This document shows, in pieces, positions 44,907-55,653 of a stretch of DNA of 64,000 bases. The translations under genes and the position numbers were made by a program. The stretch is from assembly GCA_030280995.1 (NCBI GenBank), contig JASXTE010000014.1, positions 21,985,650 to 22,049,649 of the forward strand, read 5' to 3'. Numbering within the stretch: position 1 is the stretch's first letter; each line of letters begins with the position of its first letter. The DNA comes from Hemileia vastatrix (taxonomy: Eukaryota > Basidiomycota > Pucciniomycetes > Pucciniales > Zaghouaniaceae). The notes under the pieces are model-generated. The model was not told the origin of the DNA and made no database searches. It saw only the letters and a program-made list of their open reading frames with translations.

Positions 44907-45921
44907 TCAAGGGTTGTTATCTTTTGAAGAATCGAAATTAGAAAATTTAGAAGGACCTTGATCGATTTCCTGGGATTCGAATCTTATTTCACGGTCACGA
45001 TAGTGTTGAAGCCAGTTGGCTATTTTGAAAAGGTCTCTTAACAGTTGCTCTCTCATCCAAGATTCTGATCTATCAGAGGGCGGGTATCGTTGGAAATAAG
45101 CGATAAGGTTATTAAAATTAGCAAAAAGCTTTTCAGACACTAGGTGAATGGGAACTCTAGGGAAGCTTGGATTAGGTTCTGGTAGTTCATAAGCAGAATA
45201 TGAAATTGGAGAACCGGTGGACGCTTATCAAATTAAAAATATCAGCAAATTAAAACCTGAAGATTAAGAAAATAAAAAGAGACAACTAACCTGTGTCAAC
45301 ACTATCATGATCATAGATAAACGGCTTACTTGGTAATGGAGTGGGATTTTTTATGTTTAGGAAAGGATTTTTTATTTTTGATAGATGAGGAGGACTGGTG
45401 TTGGATTTGGTGTTTGAAGTAGATGTTCTGGGCCTTTTAGATGATACAAGAGAAGATGAAGACTGCTGGCTATTATAGGACCTTTTGTGCTTCAAGATGT
45501 TGGAAGAAGGAGAAGAATTGTTAGAAGGTTGAAGCATGGCTCTGGGAGCAGCAAGAGTTCTTGGGGGACTAGCAGCAAGTCTAGATTGGAGAGAAGGACC
45601 CAGAGGATTAGGTGATGGAGAAAGATTTAAATAGGCTGATGGAGAAAAAGGGATGGGTTCTTTAGAGGTTGATGGAATAGGTGGTGGAGTAGAAGGTGAA
45701 GAAGAAGGAAGAGGTTTGCAGAAGGCGGCGAAGCTAGTAGCAGTGATGGGGAAAGAACCACAGTTCAAGCCAGAACATTTTCTTTTCTTCTCATAGCAGG
45801 CTAAACAGGCCCTGTAATAAGTGTGCTTTTGCCAGTTAAAAGAGAAGATACATTCCCTATGGGTGAAGGCACAGTATTTGCAAGATTGATCAGCTGAAGC
45901 AATGAAGTCAGAAGGTTTCAT
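44907..45921 (-). CDS. Antisense spliced Zn2Cys6-like gene of B
   Basis: Exons 45921-45291 and 45223-44907 with a 67-nt intron (45290-45224) give a 315-residue protein, as in A. An in-frame ATG at 46047 would add 42 residues, but the A copy is not open there, so the shorter start is preferred. All six cysteines, the spacer length of 14 and the basic EKKRK run are kept; the spacer has one Asn-to-Tyr change. Both element copies keep the frame and the splice sites although each has stops in sense genes. The upstream array of inverted-repeat motifs (46014-46482) is also kept. Function unknown. Confidence 0.75.
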
Positions 45922-46013
45922 CTTGTTAGGATATTTTTTTTGAAGAAGAAACTTGAAACTAGGATGAAGAAAGCTGGTGGCAGAATCTGGGTTCAAGGAT
46001 AGAGAAGTTGTTA

Positions 46014-46482
46014 GGTCCACCAAGACCTTAAACTGGACTGTTATCAAGCTGTTGGGTCCACCATGACCTAAAACTGGATTTCTTATCGATTAAATGTTTG
46101 GTCCCCCATGACTTTAAACTGGTAGTTCATTCATTGTTTAGTCCACTATGACTTTAAACTGGAAAATTAATATCTGCAGGATAATTCAACATTCATTGGA
46201 CCACTATGGCCTTATACTGGATTACTTGTCGATCAAATGTTTGGTCCACTAAGACATTAAACTGGATTATCAAATTTATTCAATCTTTGGTCAAGCCTAG
46301 GCCTTACTTAGGAATTTATCAAGTTATTTATGCACCTAAACGATCTTTGGTCCACCAAGACCATAAACTGGCAATCGATTATATGTTTGGTCTACCAAGA
46401 CTTTAAATTGGAATGTCAATCTTGTTTGGATAACTCAATTCAATCTTTTAATTTATCACTGTCCACTAAGACTCTAAACTGG
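46014..46482 (-). repeat. Array of inverted-repeat motifs upstream of B antisense gene
   Basis: GGTC-CACCAA-GACC and AGTC-CACTAT-GACT units, each followed by TTAAACTGG or a close form. One unit fewer than in A. Confidence 0.85.
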
Positions 46483-47151
46483 TTATTCAATTATTTCTGG
46501 AATTGGGTGTTGATAAGCTTTAGGAGGCTAAAATTTTAGGTGGTAATGATGCTAAGGAAAGCATAATGGTTAATTAGGTAAAATTTGTGGCGCTTTAACA
46601 TGGTCTAAAGTTAATATTATTATTGGAAGCCTGGCAAAAGTATTTTATGGGTTTGCTGTATAGCAAAGTTTGAAAATTGTGATGAAGGAATCAGAAGTTA
46701 GGATGGTAGTTGGATTTTAGGGAATGATTTTTTTTAGTGCCTCATAGTTAGGCCATTTTTTTTGGTGTGAAGCTTGGAGGACCTTATGGCGAGATTGGAA
46801 TCATGAATTTGGCTCAGTGGGGGGCCCTATGAGGTTGGAATCAGGAGTATTCGGCTCATAGGAAGATCCACTCTCTCAATGCTGTGACAAGAAGGAAGAC
46901 TGGTATATGGGAGTCTGAAGGGATTCAAACCTTGCTCTCAGTAGAGGAATCATCACATGATTTATTTTATTTTATTTTATGTTATATCAAGCCAGAGAAG
47001 AAGAAACAACGTTTTTATTATAAAGATTTAAAAGAAGACCAGCTAAAACAAATTTATCAAATTATTTTATTAGAAAAGATAAATCTTTTGGAATTTCTCA
47101 ACCACTTATGCAAAGTTATAAGAATGGGGACATTCTCGATTGGAGGGAGGA
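46483..47151 (+). other. 3' internal end of B with polypurine tract
   Basis: Counterpart of 26037-26706. GGAGGGAGGA directly before 47152 is the polypurine tract. No supported gene. Confidence 0.75.
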
Positions 47152-48253
47152 TGTGGTAGCCTAAAGTTTAGTACGGCACCTAAATATGTAAATGGAGTTA
47201 TTACGGCGTGCAAGATTGGCGTTATTATTTTTTTTTATAAAAGGGTTTTATTTAATTTATTTGAGTTTTAAATATGAAGAAATTGGTCACGAGCGAATGC
47301 CTACACGAAAACAATTTATTTTACGGAGAAAACTTATTTTTACGGTCTGAAAAATTTATAAGTATTAAGTCGAGTCACTCAAAAACCTTGGGAAATTTTC
47401 CCAGAATTTTTACTATTTTTCTTATATTTTTAAATGAATTTTAAAGTTTTATAGAAATATTTACGTTTTCAAAAATTACTTAACTTTGATGAATTTTCAC
47501 GGGGTAATTAGAGCTGCGCAGACTACGAAAATTAGTTTGGTAGGTAGAAGGGAAGTAGCTCTATTATGTGTAATTTTTCTAGATTTTTTATTATAGTTTT
47601 AAGGTTCTAAATTGAGTCCGGAAGTCCGGACGGACTCCGTTTCAACTCCGTACGGGCTCCGGATTGACTCTGGAAGAGCTCTGGAGGGGAAAACTTAGGC
47701 ACGTGACTAGGAATACTTAAGCGCTTCTCAAACTCGAAATTGAGAGGGGGGACAGATCATACAGCTTAATCATTAACTACCACGGTCTCATTTTTCATTA
47801 CTCAACAAATTTAAATAAATTTGTAATACCCTTATAACTTTATATTTTTATATTTAACATTTTAGAAATACTATTCAACAGTTTAAATAACACTTCATAC
47901 AGGGTATCTTTAGAAAGGTCTTTGTCACTGGGACTTGATTATTGCTGTCTCATAAAAATTAAAAATATTATAAAAACATAAAAGTCAATCTTTTCAGATC
48001 TTTCACTGGTACACCTTAATTGTTGTTATCAGTATTTCTTTCTCAACAGCCACTTTCTTTTAATCTCAATAAGCGTTAATTATTTTAGAGTTTCATTATT
48101 TTTATCAATCAGATCTAAGTAGATTGGTTAGCTTAGTGATTTAGAATTCCCATTTTGTTATTTTATTGGAAGGACGGGGTTTTCAGCTAAATCCACATAT
48201 CTCCTCCGGATTCTGCTTACAGCAAGGCGACTGTAAGAGTTTACCTTACCATA
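47152..48253 (+). repeat. 3' LTR of B
   Basis: 1102 bp; lacks 22 bp (two 11-bp units) of the GACTCCGTACG block relative to the 5' LTR and differs at about seven other sites. Confidence 0.92.
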
Positions 48254-48276
48254 GCGTGTGACACTGAACCTGACTT

Positions 48277-48372
48277 TGATTTTTCAGGTGTAGGGCTTGC
48301 TTTACAAGGAGACTTTTGTGACGAAGCAGATTTTCGAGTTACCTTTTGAGATTTGGAATGTCTGGGAGGCAT
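48277..48372 (-). pseudogene. Exon 1 of the H2 Myb/SANT-like gene
   Basis: Reads MPPRHSKSQKVTRKSASS from ATG 48372 as a basic, Ser/Lys-rich N-terminus, then reaches the C insertion. Removing C and one CTGAA joins it to a GTTAGC donor, a short intron and an acceptor at about 14065, in frame with CFGCEKSTPIGRPP. The N-terminal portion of a Myb/SANT-like domain is not clear in it. Confidence 0.5.
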
Positions 48373-48600
48373 TATGAAACTGGCACATAACAAGAAAAAA
48401 GATTAAGAGGTAGAAGAAATAAGTAAAAAAGAATGTAAACATGCCTGGTCAAAATGTTGAAAATGTCAGGAAGGGGTGTGTGCCAAGGATTGATGGGTAG
48501 GTAGCGAGGAAGGTCAGTGTGTCACATGTGACAGGGATGGGGTAAGAAAGGAAGGGATGTTTTGTGGCCAACATGTTGTTGTGAAAAAAAACGGGAAAAA

Positions 48601-48729
48601 AGTGCTGATTTGAGGTCATAACTGACACCCATTTTCGAAATAAGTGACTTTTTTGCAAAATTTAAGTGCTGATTTGGTTTGAAATCAGCACTTAAGTTAA
48701 GTGCGGATTTGCCAGAATTGACACCCCCT
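48601..48729 (-). repeat. 3' terminal region of H2
   Basis: Ends TGACACCCCCT at 48729; repeated AGTGCTGATTT and complementary words as in the 5' end. Followed by target duplication ATT. Confidence 0.75.
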
Positions 48730-48732
48730 ATT

Positions 48733-48903
48733 ATGGTGAAATCACCACTTTTGGTTGAGAAATTGCGGTTTTGAGTGAAAAAAGTGACTTATTTCATTTT
48801 GAAATCCATCAGTGTTTGGGCTAGTGTGTTTTGGAAATCTGCACTTAATTAATTGCAGATTTGGTCAAATTTAAGTATGGATTCTCCAGAACTGACACCC
48901 CCT
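48733..48903 (-). repeat. Displaced 5' terminal region of H1
   Basis: Reverse complement of the H2 5' end over its whole length (AGGGGGTGTCAGTTCTGG at 48903 leftward). Joined to 8036 it gives CCATAATGTCTC where H2 has CCATCAAGTCTC, so the two copies align without a gap. Confidence 0.8.
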
Positions 48904-49799
48904 AATGAAGATAAACTCCCTGAAATCAGACTTGGCCCAGAATTACAAGCAGAACATGTTGATATTATCTGCTTAATTCAAGAATCTCACTAACCTGGTA
49001 AATATATAACAGGAATTTTTGATTTGTATTGCTGTGTGAATCCTGAAAATACACAAGAGTACTTCATTGTCACCCCCGACTCTTGCTGCTATGTGGGCCA
49101 GAGCAATCATAAGTTGTTTTATTTGTTAGTATGATTTCTTTTGTATGTATGTTTGAATTTCTCTTTTAGTTTTTCAGTGAGCTAATACAACCATTCTTAC
49201 ACATTTGGTCCCTCCAAAAACCCCACTTTTTTGGTATGAAGTTGTAAAAAAGGCGGCACTTCTTGTGCCTTTAATGGAGCCAAATTTGCTTTTGATCAGA
49301 GTAGAGCATTGGGTATTTTTTCTTCCTCTATAGGGAGGGCATTTAATTCAATGCAACCATCCTCTTTGATTCTGGAAGTAAGCCAAACTCCTCATCCACC
49401 TTTCACAGAATATGACAGTGAAGAACAAGAAGTCAAAAATTTGTTTCCATTTTTTCAGTTTAAATAAGCTAATCCATTTAATGAAGGCCTGCTTGAAGAA
49501 CTCAACAAACTCCATCTCACACATTGATCTTTTTTTTAGGATTTCACTTCTCGAGAGCTAGTTGAGGTGGGTATTCCTATTGCTATTTCAAGGGCATGTA
49601 TACATAAGTAAAAGACATATGGAGCTTTTACTTTTCATCAAAAAGTTTATTAGTTTTTTTATATCATTAAATTCTTTTTGCCCCCATCAGAACAAGAGTT
49701 ACTTGTAATTACACAATATAATCTTGCTTTAAATTATCTTAATATTGAAATTAAATAAACTATGACTCTAAGTAATTAAACCTGTTTCCCAAAACAAAT
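48904..49799 (+). other. Unidentified coding-like stretch
   Basis: Broken plus-strand frames around 48910-49020 and 49255-49465 look coding (for example GTSCAFNGAKFAFDQSRALG) with an intron-like TTTTTTAG near 49540. No family recognised. It may be a decayed host exon or part of an unlisted transposon. Confidence 0.25.
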
Positions 49800-50905
49800 T
49801 TCTTATTTTAATGTCAGTAAATTTAACCTTTTCCCATACAATGATTGTTTCCTCATATTTAACACCACCTGAAAACTTTACATGAAGTTTGAGAGCTGCC
49901 TTAAATACAGAAAAACACTTCTAAATTGGATTATAATCCGTAGAGTATGCACATAAATACAGAATTTTACAACCTTGCATTTCAACTATTTCTGCTGCTA
50001 CACCTCCATGGTGAAAGGCAGCATTATCTAGCACCAAACCACTGCTTGATTTTGGACAAGGCTGCATTATTGGAATATTAGATTCAAACAATTCTTGGGT
50101 TAGTGATTTTTAATAGAGTATTTATTACAGTAAAAAAACCTATTATACCAAGATTCTTTCTAGAAAGAACTCAAAATGAGAACAAGTCACTATTTCAGGT
50201 TGAATAATACAAGAAACCATTCCAGACAGTGATACAGCTTGTATGATGTTAGAATGTGTTGTTTCCCTAACTTTATGAATTTTCTTTGTATGTGTCCCGT
50301 TTTTTCCCACCCAGTGACACAAGTAGCTCCTTCAATTGAGATTCCTTATTTGTCTTCTTTGAAAGTATGAGTGCAATCAAAATAATAGAATGTGGTTAAA
50401 AAATCATTCACCCACCAGTAAACACTAAACATTTTGGGTAAATTTGGGCAATAATAGAGAAAAAATTCTTGTTGAATATCACTTTGGGCAGGGTTAGCTT
50501 TCTGAGTTAACTTTTAAGTTATATTGAGGCATTGAACCAATTCTGTTGTAATTGTGGCTCTGCAGACTGAAATGCCATATTTTGTCAATAATTATGATTG
50601 TATTTCATCTTGGTACAAATTTGGATCCAAGGTCACTAATTCTAAGATGAAATCTCAATGTTCTTCTTCTAGCCTAAAAGGACACCTACACTTAAGATAT
50701 GTATCTGGATCAGTGATCACAGATCTGGTTGATCTGTACAAGTGCACCCAATGATGTAAGGAGCTGGTATGAATTTATTTTAAAAATTTAGTGTTAATTT
50801 CATCCAAAGATTTCCCAGCCAGGGCTTCCATTACTACTGAAACCTTAAAGTTACTATTGTATTTTACAAATCTCACATTACTTGTATAAATGAGAGAAAA
50901 AAAGA
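49800..50905 (-). pseudogene. Tc1/mariner-type transposase (DDE_3), decayed
   Basis: Read leftward, a helix-turn-helix part (MEALAGKSLDEIN, then WVHLYRSTRSVITDPDTYL and FILELVTLDPNLYQDEIQS) precedes the nuclease part. The last blocks are a DNAAFHHGG-like motif near 50020 and YSTDYNPI near 49925, typical of basidiomycete DDE_3 transposases. Many stops and several frameshifts are present, for instance around 50770, 50600 and 50200. No intact terminal repeats were located. Confidence 0.7.
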
Positions 50906-51580
50906 ATCAGAAGTAAAATTAATAAAAAATAATCAAAGCATAATAAAGAACATACAATGTAGAAAGAGCAGTGTATCAAAATTCTTGATTAAAAAATGCA
51001 TAAAAATAAAAAATGAATAAAAAAACAACAATAAATTTAAATAAAAAAGCAGAAAGACACAAAAATAAAATTTAATTTATGATCAGGGGAGGTGTTGAGA
51101 CCTTAAAAGGCAGACTACTACTAGCACTGAAACTAGCCTGGGACAGGACTGACTATGCTGGTACAGAAGTGAGACTAAGAAGTAACTGGATTACTATATA
51201 AGTTGTCCAATGAGGAGTTCTTCACAGTGCTTTCCCCATATAAACCCCTTATGAAATATCCTTTCTTCTGCCTCTCACAATGAATAGCACCCATAGCACT
51301 CCTCCTCCTCACCTCTCAACCAAATCCTAACATTGAGGTATGTGACAGTGAGAAAAAAACTCCTAAATAAAATCTAGTTCAAATTATGTCAGTTAATGGA
51401 CATGCAACACCCAAGGCAAGCTGATGGAAGCCTAACTTAGTAGTTCAAAAAAAGTGAAAGCCAAGAAAAAAAATTAGTAAAGTTTTGTGCAAACTCACCA
51501 AGCTTTACTGTCTTGGCTGTATATAAGCATCTGAAATTTTTTGTTATTTAACAAATGCCACACCATATACAACCAAATTC
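50906..51580. other. AT-rich sequence without visible genes
   Basis: A-rich and AAT-rich runs up to about 51080, then ordinary non-coding sequence. Nothing recognised. Confidence 0.5.
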
Positions 51581-51735
51581 TAAATGGTTGGTGCAGTTTT
51601 GCAAAAAGAATCAAAACATTTTGACAGAGAAACTGACAAATATTTGGGTGAAGGGAGGCTATGTTTGCTTTAAAATGTCAATTGAACAAACCAAAAGTTT
51701 TGAATTTTTTAGTAAAACTGCACCAACCATTTTTA
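51581..51735. repeat. 155-bp foldback element
   Basis: AAATGGTTGGTGCAGTTTT at about 51582 is matched by its complement AAAACTGCACCAACCATTT near 51714. Inner parts (CAAAAAGAATCAAAAC with its near complement) also pair, so nearly the whole unit folds back. A MITE-like element; the short frame across it is not a gene. Confidence 0.65.
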
Positions 51736-52939
51736 ATATGGCTGTAGTATAAGAACATATCACATACTATGTGATGGTTGGGTAGACAATTTATGGACAG
51801 TGACATTGTCCTCCAGGCTATATTCAGAGGCAAGTAAAATCTTATGTTAAATTACAATAAGAAAAAATAGGATTTAAAATATATACAAATTAAATATAAT
51901 ATTAAAATAAAGTTTTTTAAAAATATATATTAAATAAATTTTTATATTAATTTTATTATTATATATACTGTATATACATCTAAATACAATATAAAATTAT
52001 ATTCTATAAAAATATTAGTATGTTTTTATGTACTTAATTATTATAAATTTATAATTAATTAATTACAAAATATTATAAGTAATAACATCAGCTTATAATG
52101 TAATTATATATTTATTTAATTAAATAGTTAAATCATAAAAATAAAAATACTTTAAAAATTTATTGAGCACTCCATTTTTCTCACAATTTGACCAATAAAA
52201 TAAAATAAAATAAAATAAAATAAAATAATTAATTGATTAATTAATTAAATACATTAAACAAGTGAAACCTTTATTTAAAACATAAGTGTTTTATTTTAAT
52301 AAAACTGATTTTATTAAAATACTTTTTTAATTACAACAATTATTATACTAGTAAAATTGATTAATTTGATTACTCAATATTGCTTTAAACTCTATAAGTT
52401 AGATATTAAAAGTTGTACATCCTAAATAGTGTAAAATATTTTTGTTTCATTGAAAAAATTTGATTTTTTACAAGACAACAAAATGTAATGTGTTTTTAAT
52501 TACTATAGTTAAATTTATTCTGTTGTCGATCAAAATAGTATCCTATTTCATTTATTACATTTTTAAAGGGTCTAAAGAGATGTATACATTGGGTTCTTTT
52601 ATTCTGTTTTTGTAAATAGTTACATAGAAACCCTTATTTCTCTTTAACAATTCATATGATTTGTTTACTATCTTTTGTACACTTAGTAATGTCTCAGAGG
52701 GCCCCATTTTCCTATTTAAAGACTTTGGTTTCTCACTTTGTAGTCCCCATTACTTACATTACCTTACATTTTGTAAATTAAAAATTTTGTTACCTTTTAC
52801 ATATTTTTCTAAACAATTTTATTACTGTGTTCTACATACAAATAAAATACAGAATTATATCTTAATACAAGGTTGCTTTAAGAGGGGTTAACTGTCATAT
52901 TTTGTTTTGATTATAGTCAGAGGGATAAAAAATGACTTA
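51736..52939. other. AT-rich region with (AAAAT)n repeat
   Basis: Very AT-rich between 51850 and 52450; AAAAT units at about 52194-52227 followed by ATTAATTGATTAATTAATTA. No gene seen. Confidence 0.55.
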
Positions 52940-53177
52940 CACCGCGCAATATGGGGGGCAGAATTTCTAGGAATTCTGCAATCTTGGACTCAAATTCACC
53001 ACAGATTGAACACACATTGAGCTATTGACAAAGTAACCATACAACAAGGGATTAACACCACTCAGAAGACTAGTTTTAGGTGGGTGTTTAAGTAGATTTC
53101 AGTCTGAGCTCCATCTGAGTTCTGTCTGAGTTCATATTGGGGACTTGCTAACAATCCACCCCCTATATTGTGTAGTG
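52940..53177. mobile_element. Short inverted-repeat element (MITE), copy 2
   Basis: Starts CACCGCGCAATATGGGGGG and ends CCCCTATATTGTGTAGTG; about 80% like 5874-6123 by eye. Flanks are TTA and TTG, a probable 3-bp duplication with one change. Confidence 0.7.
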
Positions 53178-53428
53178 TTGCTTGTTTAAATAAAAACCTT
53201 ATGTCCAAATAGTTGTTTTTGAAATTTTTTATTTTCCTTTTAAAAATTTGTAGTTAGCTGTTTATTTCTTCTTTTTGTTTCTTGTTTTCTTCATTTTTAG
53301 CTGTATTTTAGTTCTTCTTCTAGATGAGCCACTGACAGACATGGTCTGTCACACTTCAGCTGGGATATGCTAAAAATGGAAAGATTGTCTTCAATGCAGC
53401 CAAAAAGGTGGTCCCTTAAGAGTGTCCC

Positions 53429-53465
<37 letters not shown>

Positions 53466-55439
53466 GTTTTCTTCCTCATACCACCAGGGGTAGTGCTGGG
53501 TTTCTTATTTCTCTCCTAAATTGCTTGACCTTTTAAAAAAATAAAATAAAATAAAAAACTAAGCATACAAATATAAAACTTCCTCACAAGAAAAAAAATA
53601 ATCAAACAAAGGACATTATAATAATAAAGAAGAATATTTATGTATATAATACCATTCAAAGTGACTCTCCTAACTTTTTAAGACATGATATACAAACCTG
53701 AATGATTTTGATATTAATGAAAGATCATAAGCCCATTCATAGTTCTCAACTTTCAACCATTGTTCTAAAGTGCTTTAAACTTACACAAGATTCTAGACTA
53801 ACCAGCAATCTCAATCTGTTTAAGATAATCTTCTTTTTTTTTTTATAAAAACCTCAAAGATTACAATCTCCACTCATGATCAACCAAAAAAACTATTCAT
53901 ATCTGTAATGTACAACTTTTATGTACTTAGACATATGAGAGCTTAAATACCACATTATCTATGTATATAGACTGTAAGGAGCACATCTGACTAACTCCAA
54001 TTCTTCTTGGAGTTCAGTTACTGACACATCATTACAGGTTATGGGACCCTTTTTTGCTTGTCATTAAACAAGTTAGTGACATTACTACCAAGACTCAAAT
54101 CCCATCTTGCACACTGCTTAACTCAAAAATATGTTGGAGGTGGCACTAATTCTGCTTTATTAACCTCTCATTACCTATTTTTTCCCACCCTGACTTCTCC
54201 AACTTTTGCCTATACACCAATTAGGCTTTGCTCCCCATATTCCCATCTAATCCCCATTGAATTTCACCCTTATCATCCTATTCCTAATCACTCTCAATCA
54301 TGTACCCAATCATAAGTTTCTGAGCCTGAGGATTCATCACCTCAAGACAATCATACTCCTTCCCCTTGTGGTACTGTCGTTCCTACCCCACAACAAAACA
54401 ATCTTCCTCCTCATCAACCTAAGATGCCTTATACCTCACAATATCAAGAACTTTCTCATGCCCTATCTCATTACTTTGTGATGGTGTGGTCTTCCAACAT
54501 TGGCAGAGGCCTTTGTTTGTCGGTTTGGCGCTGTTTTTGTATGTCTTAATTGACATTGGTCAAATAATTATGTGTTATTCTGGTTTTATTCAGTGAGTTT
54601 TGGGACTATGGATATTTGGGTACTACCATTAGATAGCCCCGGTTTTTTTCTATATTTAATGTCTTGATGATATTCTTCATATTCCAAGTTTCAAGGGGTC
54701 ATTTCCTCATTTTTCATTTCTAAAAGATAGCTGTTTAATTTTGTTTTTTGTGTTTTACAGTATAGCCTTAAGTATTAGGGTTAAGTGCTTAGTACCATTA
54801 AGTAGAGCTAATTTGGCTCTATAATTTATGTCTCAGTGTTGTCATAGCTGAATTTTGTGTTTTTAGGGTTTTAGTAGTTGTGGTGGATTTTTCCAAGTAT
54901 TTTGGGCTTTATAAGATGTTTTTGGTGGTTTTCTGGCTTCTGGGAGGTCTGCCCGGCTTGGTTATAGAAGGCTGGGGAGCATTTCTAGAGGGTTTTTGTT
55001 CAATTTGGCTGTCAAAAGCACCAAATTAATTGCTGTGCATAGATCTTTAGATGGGTGGTCTGTGTGTAAATACTGAAGAAGACAGTTTGGGGCAACTTTA
55101 ATTATCATAGAACAATCTGATAGTTATATCATTGTTTCTCACTCAGTTTTCACTGTTTTTTAGCTACAATTGGCTGTGTTTGTTGCAAGGTTAGTTCTTC
55201 ATTTAACTCAACTTTGGAAACTGTTTTCTCTGTTGTAGCTTTGCAACCTACATCAAGAATTTTGCTGTATTTGTGCAATAAGTGCACTGTGTCTTTGGTT
55301 TCTGGTGTGGATTTCTCTGCATTTCAGGTTTCTGGTTCTTTGTTTCTCAGTGGTCTGCTATTGGCTACTGTCTTGACTTGTAAAGCAGTCAAGAAGTGTG
55401 TTGGAAAGGGTATTGTAATAGTCTCTAATTTTCTGTAGC
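53178..55439. other. Region without supported genes; (AT)n at 53432-53462
   Basis: An AT dinucleotide run lies at 53432-53462. A short Pro-rich frame at 54058-54480 is unrecognised. Part of 54480-55520 may be a decayed LTR or leader of element D: CCAACTCCCTTGG at about 55499 also occurs near the end of the E LTR, but no clear LTR ends or primer site were found. Confidence 0.35.
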
Positions 55440-55653
55440 AAATAAATCTCACCTGGTATTTCTCAAAGGGACAGGGATTTTTCTCTCCAGTTTTACTCCA
55501 ACTCCCTTGGTCAAGGCCTATAGCTAGTACTATAGGATTGTCTACATTTCTGGCTCCTAATTTGGGGAGAGGATTATTTAGCTTTTTGGACTTTCTGTTA
55601 CTTCTGGACTCTCTTCTCTGGTTGGAGATTGGTTTTCTGGAATATATTTGACC

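Larger units (their letters stand above)
35452..48253 (+). mobile_element. Ty3/Gypsy element B, near-identical to A
   Basis: 12,802 bp, target duplication GCGT at 35448-35451 and 48254-48257, inserted in the C 5' LTR. Same gene order as A. The main differences are fewer 45-bp units in pol, a longer AT tract, and LTRs of 1124 and 1102 bp. Confidence 0.93.
14131..48263 (-). mobile_element. Self-primed Ty3 chromovirus C (host of A and B)
   Basis: LTRs of 772 bp lie at 14131-14902 and at 34686-35451 plus 48258-48263. Target duplication is CTGAA at 14126-14130 and 48264-48268. Without A and B the element is about 8.4 kb. Order in its own (minus) sense: 5' LTR, self-priming site, single-frame Gag-Pol with chromodomain, purine/pyrimidine-rich tail, an antisense two-exon gene and the 3' LTR. 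A sits 9 bp inside the 3' LTR and B within the 5' LTR. Confidence 0.9.
8040..48729 (+). mobile_element. Younger Harbinger-like transposon H2, interrupted by C, A and B
   Basis: Ends are AGGGGGTGTCA at 8040-8050 and TGACACCCCCT at 48719-48729, with ATT at 8037-8039 and 48730-48732. Without the nested retroelements it is about 6.55 kb: transposase (+), oxygenase-like gene (+) and a Myb/SANT-like gene (-) that starts near the right end. It was inserted into H1 in opposite orientation, and chromovirus C later split it at 14130. Confidence 0.8.

Noticed and set aside
45922..46047. Extended N-terminus (42 residues) of the B antisense protein
   Set aside because: Not open in A, overlaps the first array unit, and the cysteine cluster starts soon after the shorter ATG.
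54058..54480. Possible small gene rich in Pro and Ser
   Set aside because: No family recognised, compositionally simple, and no intron or homologous copy to support it.
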